The notes: generated from the letters alone by a model not told the origin. A stretch of DNA of 64,000 nt from Bacteroides congonensis (GCF_900130125.1 NZ_FQXY01000007.1:124001-188000); one strand, 5' to 3'. Shown: positions 46,762 through 55,689, counted from the stretch's first letter. Program-made: numbers and translations.

Positions 46762-46861
46762 AGGACTAATCAACCATTACCGCATAATAGTAGAGTAGCG
46801 GCATGTGTAAGAAAACAAAATGTTGCAAAGCCTCATCTTCCCGACGAGACAACTTAGTCCT
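46762..46861 (-). ncRNA. Structured leader segment upstream of rtcB (candidate cis-regulatory RNA)
   Basis: On the minus strand AGGACTAA (46861-46854) pairs with TTAGTCCT (46769-46762), closing a 100-nt segment. Inside are CTCGTC-GGGAA-GATGAG, AACA-TTT-TGTT and CCGC/GCGG hairpins, so the segment can form a multi-branched fold. It lies in the roughly 330-nt untranslated leader of the RNA-repair operon, about 150 nt before the rtcB start. A short reading frame (starting LSRREDEALQHF) crosses it but has no ATG. Confidence 0.5.
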
Positions 46862-46940
46862 AATTTGAAAATATTATCGTTCCAGCATAATTAATACCCT
46901 TTCCATCAATTTTAAAGGGTGAATACTCATTTTATCGCGA

Positions 46941-46972
46941 CAAAAGTAATGCTTATTTTTATATCTTCCAAA
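46941..46972 (-). promoter_or_regulatory. Promoter of the RNA-repair operon
   Basis: Minus strand: TTTG (46972-46969), a 20-bp spacer, TACTTTTG (46948-46941). This is a full Bacteroides promoter. Transcription would begin near 46935, leaving about 325 nt of leader. Confidence 0.7.
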
Positions 46973-47068
46973 GATTAAAAGACATATTTTAGCATCCGAT
47001 AATACTTTATGGGAAGTTTAGCCAAGTAATTCGGGGAAATTGCTATTTCCCACCCCCTTTATATCACC

Positions 47069-47076
47069 TATCTTTG
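47069..47076 (+). promoter_or_regulatory. -7 element of the thioredoxin-like gene
   Basis: TATCTTTG matches the -7 consensus, 28 bp before the start codon at 47104. Confidence 0.6.
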
Positions 47077-47103
47077 CATCAGATAAAACAAATAAAAAGA
47101 GTT

Positions 47104-47601
47104 ATGAAATTAATGAAAGGATTATTGAGCGTTTTCGCAATTGTACTGGCAACTACAGCTTGCGCAGGAAACAGCGGAGAAAATAAAAAGAATAATGAAT
47201 CAACCAAGGAGGACAGTAAAATGGAAGTAGTAGCATTAAATAAAGCGGATTTTTTAAAGAAGGTATATAATTATGAAGCCAGTCCCAAAGATTGGAAATT
47301 TGAAGGCAGCCGTCCTGCCATCGTAGACTTCTACGCTACCTGGTGCGGACCGTGCAAGATGATGCATCCGATTTTGGAAGAACTCAGCAAAGAGTATAGC
47401 GGAAAAGTGGATATTTATCAGATTGATGTAGACAAAGAACAAGATTTGGCCGCTGCATTCGGTATCCGCAGCATCCCTACCCTTTTGATGATTCCGATGA
47501 AGGAAGAACCTAGAATCATGCAGGGTGCCTTGCCCAAAGACCAGCTAAAGAAAGCTATTGATGAATTTCTGTTGAAACAAGATAACGAAGCAAAGCAATA
47601 A
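47104..47601 (+). CDS. Thioredoxin-family lipoprotein
   Basis: This protein has 165 residues from ATG 47104. A signal peptide with a lipobox (LATTACAGN) puts it on the periplasmic side of a membrane. The thioredoxin fold follows, with ATWCGPCKMMH as the redox site and the cis-Pro in RSIPTLLMI. It probably reduces or isomerises disulphides in the periplasm. It is monocistronic, with a strong terminator after it. Confidence 0.92.
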   Translation: MKLMKGLLSVFAIVLATTACAGNSGENKKNNESTKEDSKMEVVALNKADFLKKVYNYEASPKDWKFEGSRPAIVDFYATWCGPCKMMHPILEELSKEYSGKVDIYQIDVDKEQDLAAAFGIRSIPTLLMIPMKEEPRIMQGALPKDQLKKAIDEFLLKQDNEAKQ

Positions 47602-47631
47602 ACTTCGACTTTTTTCTCGTCATGGTAACTG

Positions 47632-47664
47632 CCCTCTGTCAGTCTTTTGAAGATTGACAGAGGG
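47632..47664 (+). terminator. Hairpin after the thioredoxin-like gene
   Basis: CCCTCTGTCA and TGACAGAGGG form a perfect 10-bp stem, followed by a T-rich stretch a few bases on. Confidence 0.65.
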
Positions 47665-47799
47665 TTAGTCCTTTATTACATATTGTACTTTAAACAGGAG
47701 TATTCATAACATAAAAACAAACATATTTGTGCACATTCGTGTTTATTACAATAAAGCCCCAATACTCCAATATGTACTAATAAGTAAACATTGAAAAGT

Positions 47800-48105
47800 A
47801 TGCAGGAATCTACCAACAAATTCAAAGACGAAGATTTGATACTTCGTGATTATCTGGCAATAGAGAGAACGAGATTAGCCAACGTCAGAACTCTGTTTGC
47901 CTATATCCGCACTTCCCTTTATCTCCTCACCGCAGGAATCGGAATACTTCAGATTGACAGTATCTCGCAACTGAACGGACTGGCGTGGGTATGCATCATA
48001 GCAGGTATCATTCTGTTTTTCTTCGGATTTGTTCATTACTCGAAGATAAAGAAACAACTGAAATGTTACGTAGAAAAGTCACAGTGTAGTGAAAATGCCG
48101 ACTGA
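47800..48105 (+). CDS. DUF202-family membrane protein
   Basis: This protein has 101 residues. LILRDYLAIERTRLANVRTL is the conserved cytoplasmic start of the DUF202/YidH family, followed by two membrane segments (SLYLLTAGIGILQI and WVCIIAGIILFFFGF). The function is not established. The start at 47800 (MQESTNK) is the nearest ATG to the conserved block. It converges with the LytTR regulator gene. Confidence 0.85.
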   Translation: MQESTNKFKDEDLILRDYLAIERTRLANVRTLFAYIRTSLYLLTAGIGILQIDSISQLNGLAWVCIIAGIILFFFGFVHYSKIKKQLKCYVEKSQCSENAD

Positions 48106-48135
48106 TAGATTCTGCTTAAAGTTATAGATAAAACA

Positions 48136-48852
48136 TTATCTCCGTTGCCGCATCACAAAGCCCTCGAAGAAGTCGTCACGATAGCTGTTTCCGATAGCAA
48201 TTTCATACGATTTTATGAATATATCATTATTATCAAACGATTCGATGTGGGCGGTATTGACTATATATGACTTGTTCACCCGCAGAAAAGCGGCTTCAGG
48301 CAACAGGTCGAATATGGCTTTCAGGCTCATACGGGTGATGATACGCTGGTCGTTCAGTTGGATAATGACATAGTCTTTCAATCCTTCGATGAAGAGAATA
48401 TCGGAGAAATTGACCTTAAAATACCTGCGCTCCGCCTTTACAAAGAAATATTCGGCGGCGGCAATTGTTTCGATAGCTTCCTTTTCTTCTTTCAATAACA
48501 GGGAGTGATAAGCCAGTGCTTTATCCATAGCTTTCTGAAAACGTTCCTGTTCGACAGGCTTTATCAGATAGTCTATGGCATCCACTTCGTAGCTGTCCAG
48601 TGCGTACTCCGTGTAGGCGGTGGTGAAGATAACCAATGTCCGCCTGGAAATCGTCCGTGCAAATTCAATTCCCGTAATCCCCGGCATCTGAATATCCAGA
48701 AAGACTAAATCGACTCCGTGCTGTTCCATATAGTCGGAAGCGGTAGCGGCACTGTTAAAACTACCTGCCAACTGGAGATTACTCGTCTCTTCTATCAATA
48801 ACTTCATGGCTTCGCGTGCCAATGGTTCATCATCTACAATTATACAATTCAT
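48136..48852 (-). CDS. LytTR-family response regulator
   Basis: This protein has 238 residues. The receiver domain has VDDEPLAREAMKLL and the phospho-acceptor Asp in LVFLDIQMPGITG. A LytTR DNA-binding domain follows (ILFIEGLKDYVIIQL, RMSLKAIFDLLP, FLRVNKSYIVN). It is the last gene of the operon and overlaps the kinase upstream by 4 bp, so the pair is translationally coupled. Targets are likely to include the TonB-dependent receptor of the same operon. Confidence 0.95.
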   Translation of the reverse strand: MNCIIVDDEPLAREAMKLLIEETSNLQLAGSFNSAATASDYMEQHGVDLVFLDIQMPGITGIEFARTISRRTLVIFTTAYTEYALDSYEVDAIDYLIKPVEQERFQKAMDKALAYHSLLLKEEKEAIETIAAAEYFFVKAERRYFKVNFSDILFIEGLKDYVIIQLNDQRIITRMSLKAIFDLLPEAAFLRVNKSYIVNTAHIESFDNNDIFIKSYEIAIGNSYRDDFFEGFVMRQRR

Positions 48853-49928
48853 AATGTTATACTTAAAATTACGGAATAACGGTTTTCATCTTCTTTTAGT
48901 TCCAGCCGGTAGCGTTCGGGATACAGCAACCCTAATCTGCGCTGAATATTCGCAAGCCCGATTCCGCCCACCTTGCCTTTGCTTGCGGCAACAGATGGTT
49001 TGGAGTTCTCGCAGTGAAACTCCAACCGGTTATCGTCTACTTTGAAAAAGACACGAACAGACGATGGGTGCTCACTATCGAAACTATGTTTTACTGCATT
49101 TTCTACAAAAGGGATAAATAATAAGGGTTGAATCCAAATGAAATCTGTCTCGCCTTCCTGACTTAATGTGAACCGAAAATTATCACGGCGTATCTTTTCG
49201 AGGTTCAGATAATCGTTCAGAAAACGGATATCCGAAGCCAACGAGACTCTTTCGCGGGAGCTGTCATTGATTTGATAGCGCAGCAAATCTTCAAGTTTGA
49301 ACAGTACTTTGGAAGCTTCTTCCGGGTTTTTCTTTATCAGGACATTGGCGTTATTCAACATATTGAAAAGGAAATGCGGATTAATCTGATTTTTGAGAAA
49401 CGTCAGTTCGGATTGCAAGGTGGTGGATTCCAGTTCATCAATACGCAGGTTGTAGCGCAGCCAATGGGTAAACAGTGATATGGCCGCCGAACCTGCCGTG
49501 ACGAACCCAATGGTAAGTATGCCTGAAAAAGTATTGATGAAAGTCGCAAATCTGCCGGGGTCTTTTCCGGGCAGAATCACTTCAAAAAGCAAGCCCTGGG
49601 TAACTGAAATGAAAACTATGACTACCAAATTTGTCAGGACAGCCGTCAAGACATAGCGACCCAAACGGTTTTTCAACAGAAAACAGGGTACCAATATATA
49701 CAGGTTCATATAGATTACCGTATTAATGGAAGCAAAATATGCCAGAAATCCACCAAAACGCCGCCAAAAAGGAACTGCCTGCAAGGGTTCGTACCAAAAG
49801 ACATTAATAGTCATCAGAAGAACTATCACTTGCAGTAACAGATGTCTGTATGTCCAGTAATGCGGACTTAACAGAAAAGCTGTAACGCTTTTATCTTCCA
49901 TGCTTCTATGTTCTGTATTCAGGTTCAT
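48849..49928 (-). CDS. LytS-type sensor histidine kinase (intact)
   Basis: This protein has 359 residues with four or so N-terminal membrane segments. It carries the His_kinase motif LKNQINPHFLFNMLNNAN (His acceptor), an N-box in FVENAVKHSF, and a G-box in GGIGLANIQRRLGLL. It lies between a degenerate sister kinase and the response regulator, with 4-bp overlaps on both sides. It is probably the phosphodonor to the LytTR regulator. Confidence 0.93.
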   Translation of the reverse strand: MNLNTEHRSMEDKSVTAFLLSPHYWTYRHLLLQVIVLLMTINVFWYEPLQAVPFWRRFGGFLAYFASINTVIYMNLYILVPCFLLKNRLGRYVLTAVLTNLVVIVFISVTQGLLFEVILPGKDPGRFATFINTFSGILTIGFVTAGSAAISLFTHWLRYNLRIDELESTTLQSELTFLKNQINPHFLFNMLNNANVLIKKNPEEASKVLFKLEDLLRYQINDSSRERVSLASDIRFLNDYLNLEKIRRDNFRFTLSQEGETDFIWIQPLLFIPFVENAVKHSFDSEHPSSVRVFFKVDDNRLEFHCENSKPSVAASKGKVGGIGLANIQRRLGLLYPERYRLELKEDENRYSVILSITL

Positions 49929-51004
49929 GCTTCACCTCCTTTCAGTTCCAACCTAATGCTTTCTGCTGTCAGGAATAGTCCGTAACGATTGCCATATAAT
50001 AAGTCCAGTCTTTGGCGGATTCTTCCAAGTCCTTTATCTGACGGAATATTCACTTGCGGGCAAAGACAGGTGAATGTTATTGTGTCCCCTTCCGCTTTCA
50101 AATGGATTTTGAGAGAAACAGGGGTTGATATCCGCCGTTCATTGATTGATTTTACGATATGTTGTACAAAAGGAATGAAAAGCAAAGGTGGAACCAATGT
50201 CCGGTTCACCTCTCCTTCCGAAAGGAATTCATAACTGAACTGTGACTGTGAGCTCTGCTCCAAAGTCAAGTAATTATTCAGGAAAGTAATTTCACTGCCA
50301 AGCAATACTTTTGCTCTGCTGCAATCATATAGTTGGTAACGGAGTAACTGACTTAATTTCATCAACATTTTCGATGCTTTTTCTGGTTCGTTCAAAGTCA
50401 GTTCTCCTGAGTGATGTAATGTCTTGAAAAGGAGTTCGGGGCTGACTTGTTCTTTCAGTTGTTCGACTTCCGAAAGTACGTGGGCTTTTTCCATCTGCGA
50501 GACGCGTTGGTGGTCTATCATCCATTCTTTCAGAAGGACGGTCATGGTTCCTCCTATCATACAGAGCGTGGACAACATGAAAGACGATATATAATCCATC
50601 ACCATAGGTATGGAGAAATAGGAAGCCCGTTCGTAAAGTTCCGGCCAACAGGAGTAAGATATGTATTCCGTTGCCATTTGTATTGCCAAGGCTATCATCA
50701 TTGCTACTGAGAGTAAGACCATGTAACTCAGATAATGCCTTTTCAACAGGAATTTCGGAAAGAGCCAGAAAAGATTCAGATAAACGACTCCTATGTAAGT
50801 CAGCAGATACAAGAAAGTAAATGCATAAATCCATCCTCCCAGTACCTCCAGATAATCAATGAATATAATAAAAACTTGATTGAAGGAAATAGTAGCCAGT
50901 ATGACTATGAGCACCCAATAGCGCACCCATCGAAGTTCCGGACTGACGAGGAATCTATATAAAAAGGTAGATTTATTGTCTGTTATTGCAGTTTCAGTTA
51001 CCAT
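49925..51004 (-). CDS. Degenerate histidine kinase-like protein (pseudokinase)
   Basis: This protein has 359 residues, the same size and layout as the next gene: N-terminal membrane segments and a kinase-like C-terminus. The phospho-acceptor motif P-H-F-L-F-N is here SPELLFKTL, with Glu in place of His. The N-box (E-N-A-V-K-H) is QHIVKSI, and the G-box is GLGRIRQRL. Both phosphotransfer and ATP binding are therefore probably lost. It may act as a sensor that pairs with its intact sister. It arose most simply by duplication and decay of function, yet the ORF is whole. Confidence 0.85.
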   Translation of the reverse strand: MVTETAITDNKSTFLYRFLVSPELRWVRYWVLIVILATISFNQVFIIFIDYLEVLGGWIYAFTFLYLLTYIGVVYLNLFWLFPKFLLKRHYLSYMVLLSVAMMIALAIQMATEYISYSCWPELYERASYFSIPMVMDYISSFMLSTLCMIGGTMTVLLKEWMIDHQRVSQMEKAHVLSEVEQLKEQVSPELLFKTLHHSGELTLNEPEKASKMLMKLSQLLRYQLYDCSRAKVLLGSEITFLNNYLTLEQSSQSQFSYEFLSEGEVNRTLVPPLLFIPFVQHIVKSINERRISTPVSLKIHLKAEGDTITFTCLCPQVNIPSDKGLGRIRQRLDLLYGNRYGLFLTAESIRLELKGGEA

Positions 51005-51134
51005 ATATTTTATTACGGGGATTTAGTATTCCGGAATATCCTTTTCTAAACGTAGAATAGACCACAGCCGGAAGTGTTTTATCTCCAAGGGACGAAGATA
51101 AAACTTTTTTCCGGTCGGGCTCCATACTGTCTGG

Positions 51135-53612
51135 CTAAAATTCAAGTTTATAACTCACATTTGTCAGTATCGTGGAGCCGTCGCTGACATCAATCTTTCC
51201 GGTTTTCATGTTATATTCATGTCCGTAGTGCTCTTTCGCTCCGGTAAAGTTCAGTCCTTTCACGGCAAACTCATGGGATACTTTTTTCTTGTTGATACGG
51301 TAGCTGACGGTGTAGTTGCCGATAAGCATGGGCGAATATTGTTTGGAAAAGGCTCTTGTCTCGTCATACTGTACTTCTTTGTCAGGGTGGTTCATCGTTG
51401 CTTCCACGTTAATCGGGGAATAGCGGTCGCCGCCCTGTAATGTCAGTTTCAGGTTGACGCTAAGAATATTCTGCTTGTTGCGTCCCAACATCCATTCTTT
51501 GCCGACAAGTCCGTTGATGACATAATTACGGTTGAACTTCGTGTTGTACCATTTTCCGTCGCCACCCCGGTAGCGGGAGTCGAACAAGGAGCCGGAAATC
51601 ATGTAATAAAGTCCTTTATTCAGAAAACGTTCCAATGTGATGTCGATTCCGACATTACGCCCTCTTCCTTTATTGATTAATGCATCTTCTACGTAGAAGT
51701 CGGAACGGTTGAGCACGGAATAAGAGCTGTCCGCCATTACGGGGACATCGTGCAGGAACTGGATATACGGCTCTATTTTCAGGTTTATACGGTCGGAAAT
51801 CTTGTAGCCGAAAGACAACATGACGTGTTGGGATTTCGTGAAGTCGAGGTCTTTGTTGACGGATTTGTCCCCTGTGGTTTTCGTCTTTACAAAATAGACG
51901 TCCATTTTTTCCATGCGGCTGTACATTCCGTAGGCTAAGGCAAAAGTAGCTTTCGGGGTGGCCTGCCATTTCAGACCGGCACGGGGTTCGACAGACCATT
52001 GATTGTTCAGGGTCAGAAATTGTCCGTAGATGCCGGCGTTGAGAGTCCAGTGGTCGCCCAATCCGACAGAAGAACTGTTGTAGGCGGAAATCAGGCTCGT
52101 ATGGCCGTCGCCTTGGGAGACAGTTTCCAGTAAATGGGCTTCATAAGGGGCAATGGCGAGGTTCATCTTATAGAACATGGCGTTGTAGGTGAAGCCGGTT
52201 TTATTGGTGAACCGGTTGCTGAATTTGTGGTTGAAGGTACTGGTCAGTATCAGGTTGGTATGTTTTGAGTTCAAGTCCATATAGGGAGTGGTTTCCAAAG
52301 CATCATTGAACATGGACGCCCCGCCGTCCAGTTGCGAGTAGGTGGCGGCAACGGTTGTTTTCAGTGATGCGTCGCTATTGAAGAAATAGCGGTGGCTGAC
52401 ACCTCCGGCTGCCATATATTGCTTGTCGCGTGACTCGCTGCGGTCACCCAGATACTCCCATTTTTCAGTATTCTTCTCCATGTCGCTCTTGAATTTGTCA
52501 ATCAGGCTGGTTCCCCAGATAGAGAAAGTTCCGGCTTTCTGCGTCGGGAAGTTTAGTTTGAAGTTCAAGTCCTGATAGTCCATCGTTCCCCCGTCGAGAT
52601 TGAGCAGTCCGGTGGTGGAATAACGGTAGTTGAAGATATACGACGCTTTATGGTTCTTGCTCAAAGGCCCTTCGGATGCGATGTCAATGCCCATGATTCC
52701 TACTTGAATTGTATTTTCGTTCTTTTGGTTGTTTCCGTTACGTAGTTTCATGTCGAACACTCCGGATACGGCATTTCCATATTCCGCGGGAAAAGCTCCG
52801 GTGAAGAAATCGGAATTTCCGAGTACTTGCGAGCTAAGGGAAGAGAGGATTCCCCCGCCTAATGTGGCGATGTCCGCAAAGTGGTTGGGATTGGGGATTT
52901 CTACGTCTTCCAGTCTCCATTGCAACAAGTGGGGAGCATTGCCGTGAATGGAAATTCCATTCGAGGAAACACTGGGAGCTACTCCGGCAAAAGCGGAAAC
53001 CAGACGTGCAGGGTCGTCAAATCCTCCTGCATAACGGCTTGCCTCTTCCACGCTCAACATACGCGCTCCGGTGGTAGCCATTTTATTCATAGCTTCTTCT
53101 TTGTTTGTCCGGGCGCGGACTACCACTTCGTTCAGTTCGTTCACACTCTCTTTGAGAGGTATCTCCAAGTAGATTTCTTTGGCGGAAGTCACTAGTATTT
53201 CCCTAAAAACACCGGTTTCATACCCCATAAAAGCCGCTTCTACCGTGTGCCGCCCGACAGGGACTTGCCGGATGGCGAAGCGTCCGAGACTGTCCGTTGT
53301 CGTCCCCATTCCTTCCGTGCCCGCCAACTTCACCGTAGCATACGGTATAGGATATTTCGAATCACCGTCGACAACAATCCCGCGAATCGTCTGAACAGGG
53401 CGGCTTTTCCGTTCCGATATCTGCCCGAAAGCAGCTACGGACACCAATAAAGCAATTAATAAGAGTATCCACCCCCCATAACGATACATCTTCCGTGTGA
53501 GTTCTTCGCTCAACACTCTTTCCAACGTTTTAAGCACTACCCCACATTCATCTACTGATACTCCCGAACGGGTTGCTATCTTTTCCAATAACATAGTTTT
53601 ATTCATCTTCAT
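51135..53612 (-). CDS. TonB-dependent receptor with HU-like N-terminal extension
   Basis: This protein has 825 residues. Residues 3-41 (MNKTMLLEKIATRSGVSVDE and on to VLSEELTRK) resemble the first helices of HU/IHF proteins. A signal-peptide-like segment follows (YGGWILLLIALLVSVAAFG). Then come a carboxypeptidase-regulatory-like repeat (RGIVVDGDSKYPIPYATVKL), a plug with ISIHGNAPHLLQWRLEDVEI, and a barrel ending LTNVSYKLEF. A start at Met42 (53489) would give an ordinary receptor, so the extension depends on start choice. It is first in an operon with two kinases and a LytTR regulator. The ligand is not known. Confidence 0.85.
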   Translation of the reverse strand: MKMNKTMLLEKIATRSGVSVDECGVVLKTLERVLSEELTRKMYRYGGWILLLIALLVSVAAFGQISERKSRPVQTIRGIVVDGDSKYPIPYATVKLAGTEGMGTTTDSLGRFAIRQVPVGRHTVEAAFMGYETGVFREILVTSAKEIYLEIPLKESVNELNEVVVRARTNKEEAMNKMATTGARMLSVEEASRYAGGFDDPARLVSAFAGVAPSVSSNGISIHGNAPHLLQWRLEDVEIPNPNHFADIATLGGGILSSLSSQVLGNSDFFTGAFPAEYGNAVSGVFDMKLRNGNNQKNENTIQVGIMGIDIASEGPLSKNHKASYIFNYRYSTTGLLNLDGGTMDYQDLNFKLNFPTQKAGTFSIWGTSLIDKFKSDMEKNTEKWEYLGDRSESRDKQYMAAGGVSHRYFFNSDASLKTTVAATYSQLDGGASMFNDALETTPYMDLNSKHTNLILTSTFNHKFSNRFTNKTGFTYNAMFYKMNLAIAPYEAHLLETVSQGDGHTSLISAYNSSSVGLGDHWTLNAGIYGQFLTLNNQWSVEPRAGLKWQATPKATFALAYGMYSRMEKMDVYFVKTKTTGDKSVNKDLDFTKSQHVMLSFGYKISDRINLKIEPYIQFLHDVPVMADSSYSVLNRSDFYVEDALINKGRGRNVGIDITLERFLNKGLYYMISGSLFDSRYRGGDGKWYNTKFNRNYVINGLVGKEWMLGRNKQNILSVNLKLTLQGGDRYSPINVEATMNHPDKEVQYDETRAFSKQYSPMLIGNYTVSYRINKKKVSHEFAVKGLNFTGAKEHYGHEYNMKTGKIDVSDGSTILTNVSYKLEF

Positions 53613-54346
53613 GACTTATTCTGTTTTTTATTTCGACACGAAGATAAGGGACAGGACAGTACACGTTTTTCAAATGAGACGAACGGGACTCGTTTATAGA
53701 CAAAATACGGGATTGGCAAGACATTTATTATTCTTCTCAATTAAGAGCCGAAACTTTCAATCCAAATGTTCTATATTTAAGATAACAGTAGAAAGCTGTT
53801 GCTCTAAAAAGAATGAACTACAGAATAAACTGTATAAATTAGTGCAACAACATGCAAAATTAGAGGCTAATTCTGTATAAAACTGCGTGAAATATGCATC
53901 TACTCTTACTTATAAGACATTCGTTGGTTTAAAAGAAACGAAGTGTTCCTCGGTGTCGAATACTTCGTTCCTCACCGGGAAGCCAACCTTTCATCGGTGA
54001 GAAAGCTATTGATGAGATTATTCAGCTCATTTTCTTTCTGGTTCATCACGAATATTGGATAAGCCAAGTATGACAGAATAAACTAGAATCCATAACTAAT
54101 CCTTTCAAATAGCATACAAAAAGCAGTAAAGAACTACTATTTATTCAACAAACACACAAAACAACATAATGAGAGAAAATTGTATTCACAAATGCCGGAG
54201 ATATTCTGGTATTTCTCGTATGGACATACAATTACAGCCTTTCCGGTTTGCGTAGATATTCCTTTTTTAAGAAAGGTCGTTTTTTCAATAAATAATTGGC
54301 GTACCTATATATCTCTTTCAAGTAAACAACAGAAATAAACATTTGC
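53613..54346. other. Long intergenic region with hairpins
   Basis: About 730 bp without a convincing gene. It holds hairpins at 53938-53970 (ACGAAGT/ACTTCGT) and at 53972-54004 (CACCG/CGGTG). At 54178-54233 there is a two-layer palindrome in which AATTGTAT pairs with ATACAATT and AATGCCGGA with TTCTGGTATT inside. A 127-codon frame on the plus strand overlaps the receptor gene and looks like a shadow. Confidence 0.45.
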
Positions 54347-54376
54347 TTGCTTTTCAATAATAGTTTCATAACTTTG
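54347..54376 (+). promoter_or_regulatory. Promoter of the Crp/Fnr gene
   Basis: TTG (54347-54349), a 19-bp spacer and TAACTTTG (54369-54376). The predicted transcript start near 54382 favours the ATG at 54410 over earlier ones. Confidence 0.65.
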
Positions 54377-54409
54377 TCAATATCATACATGAATAGAAAG
54401 TACACGGAT

Positions 54410-54973
54410 ATGAATAATATAATAAGAAAAATAAGAGAATACTATCCGGTTTCGGATGATTCATTAAACATATTGAAGTCCAACTTCGAAGAACAAGTTT
54501 TTCCTGCCAGAACCATTATTATCCGGGCCGGTTATTTGGACAAGAAAGTTTATTTCATAGAAAAAGGCATTACACGTTCTTATATTCTGTACAATGGCAA
54601 AGAAATAACGACATGGTTTTCTGCGGAAGGTGACGCAACTTGTGGTTCTTGGGATTTATATCGCAACAAAGCAGGATTTGAATATGTGGAAACTTTGGAG
54701 AAAACATTTACTTATTCTATCTCTATAGAAACACTTAATAACTTATACAAGACCCATATTGACATAGCCAACTGGATGAGAGTTTTGCAACAAGAGAATT
54801 TCTTGCAATTACAGGATATACATATTTCCCGCCTGAATCTGCCTGCACAGAAACGCTATGAAAAACTGGTGAAAGATTTCCCGGATATTTGCAATAGAGT
54901 GAATCTAGGTTATATAGCTTCCTTTTTAGGTATCACCCAACCTTCGCTTAGCTGCATAAGGGCAAAGCGTTGA
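54410..54973 (+). CDS. Crp/Fnr-family transcriptional regulator
   Basis: This protein has 187 residues from ATG 54410. The cyclic-nucleotide-binding-like domain is visible (ARTIIIRAGYLDKKVYFIEK, GITRSYILYNGKEITTWF). A short C-terminal helix-turn-helix follows (NLGYIASFLGITQPSLSCIR). Bacteroidetes Crp/Fnr proteins of this size are common and their effectors are mostly unknown. Most relatives end a few residues later, so the tail is slightly short. The NUDIX gene follows 77 bp downstream. Confidence 0.88.
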   Translation: MNNIIRKIREYYPVSDDSLNILKSNFEEQVFPARTIIIRAGYLDKKVYFIEKGITRSYILYNGKEITTWFSAEGDATCGSWDLYRNKAGFEYVETLEKTFTYSISIETLNNLYKTHIDIANWMRVLQQENFLQLQDIHISRLNLPAQKRYEKLVKDFPDICNRVNLGYIASFLGITQPSLSCIRAKR

Positions 54974-55050
54974 TTTTTTAACATAGGGCAAAAATCAAAA
55001 GATCCATTTCTCGTACCTTTGCAAAATAATACAATTATAATAATCATCAT

Positions 55051-55677
55051 ATGAATAAGACTTTGCAACCCCAATGACTGGAATGGGCTAAAGAACTGCA
55101 ATTCCTTGCCCAAACAGGATTGACCTACTCAAAAGACGTATTTGATATCGAACGTTTTGAACGGATAAGGGAGATATCAGCCGAAATTATAAGTGCACAA
55201 AGTGAGTTGTCACTGGAAAAAGTGAAAGATTTGTTTTGTAATGAGACAGGATTCCAAACTCCAAAGTTGGATACAAGAGCAGCCATATTCAAGGAAGATA
55301 AAATATTGTTGGTTAAAGAACGTAACGGTACATGGTCATTGCCAGGCGGTTGGGTAGATGTAAACCAGACCGTAAAGTCGAACACCGAAAAAGAGGTCGA
55401 AGAAGAAGCCGGACTGAAAGTGGAAGCCACACGGATAATTGCTGTGCAGGACAGGAATATGCACAACGTGCCACCTTATGCCTATAATGTATGCAAGATT
55501 TTCGTTCTTTGTGAAATTCTAAGCGGGTATTTCCAACCTAATATTGAAACTACAGAAAGCGATTATTTCAGGTTGGAAGAACTTCCTCTTCTTGCAGAAG
55601 AAAAAAACAATGAAGAACAAATAAAAATGTGTTTTTCTGCTTATCATGATAAAAACTGGCAGGTACTGTTTGAATAA
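55051..55677 (+). pseudogene. NUDIX hydrolase gene interrupted by an in-frame TGA
   Basis: The natural start is the ATG at 55051 (MNKTLQPQ). Codon 9 is TGA (55075-55077), then the frame goes on with LEWAKELQFLAQTGLTYSKD and a full NUDIX domain: LPGGWVDVNQTVKSNTEKEV and EEAGLK as the Nudix box. Family members have Trp at that point, so a single TGG-to-TGA change explains the break. Translation could restart at a TTG at 55120, giving 185 residues that keep the catalytic domain but lose most of the N-terminal helical domain. So the gene may be partly active, read through, or a fresh pseudogene. Confidence 0.8.
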
Positions 55678-55689
55678 AAGATTGAGCCA

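Noticed and set aside
53497..53880. A 127-codon plus-strand frame between the receptor and the Crp/Fnr gene
   Set aside because: It overlaps the start of the receptor gene on the other strand and shows no recognisable protein pattern.
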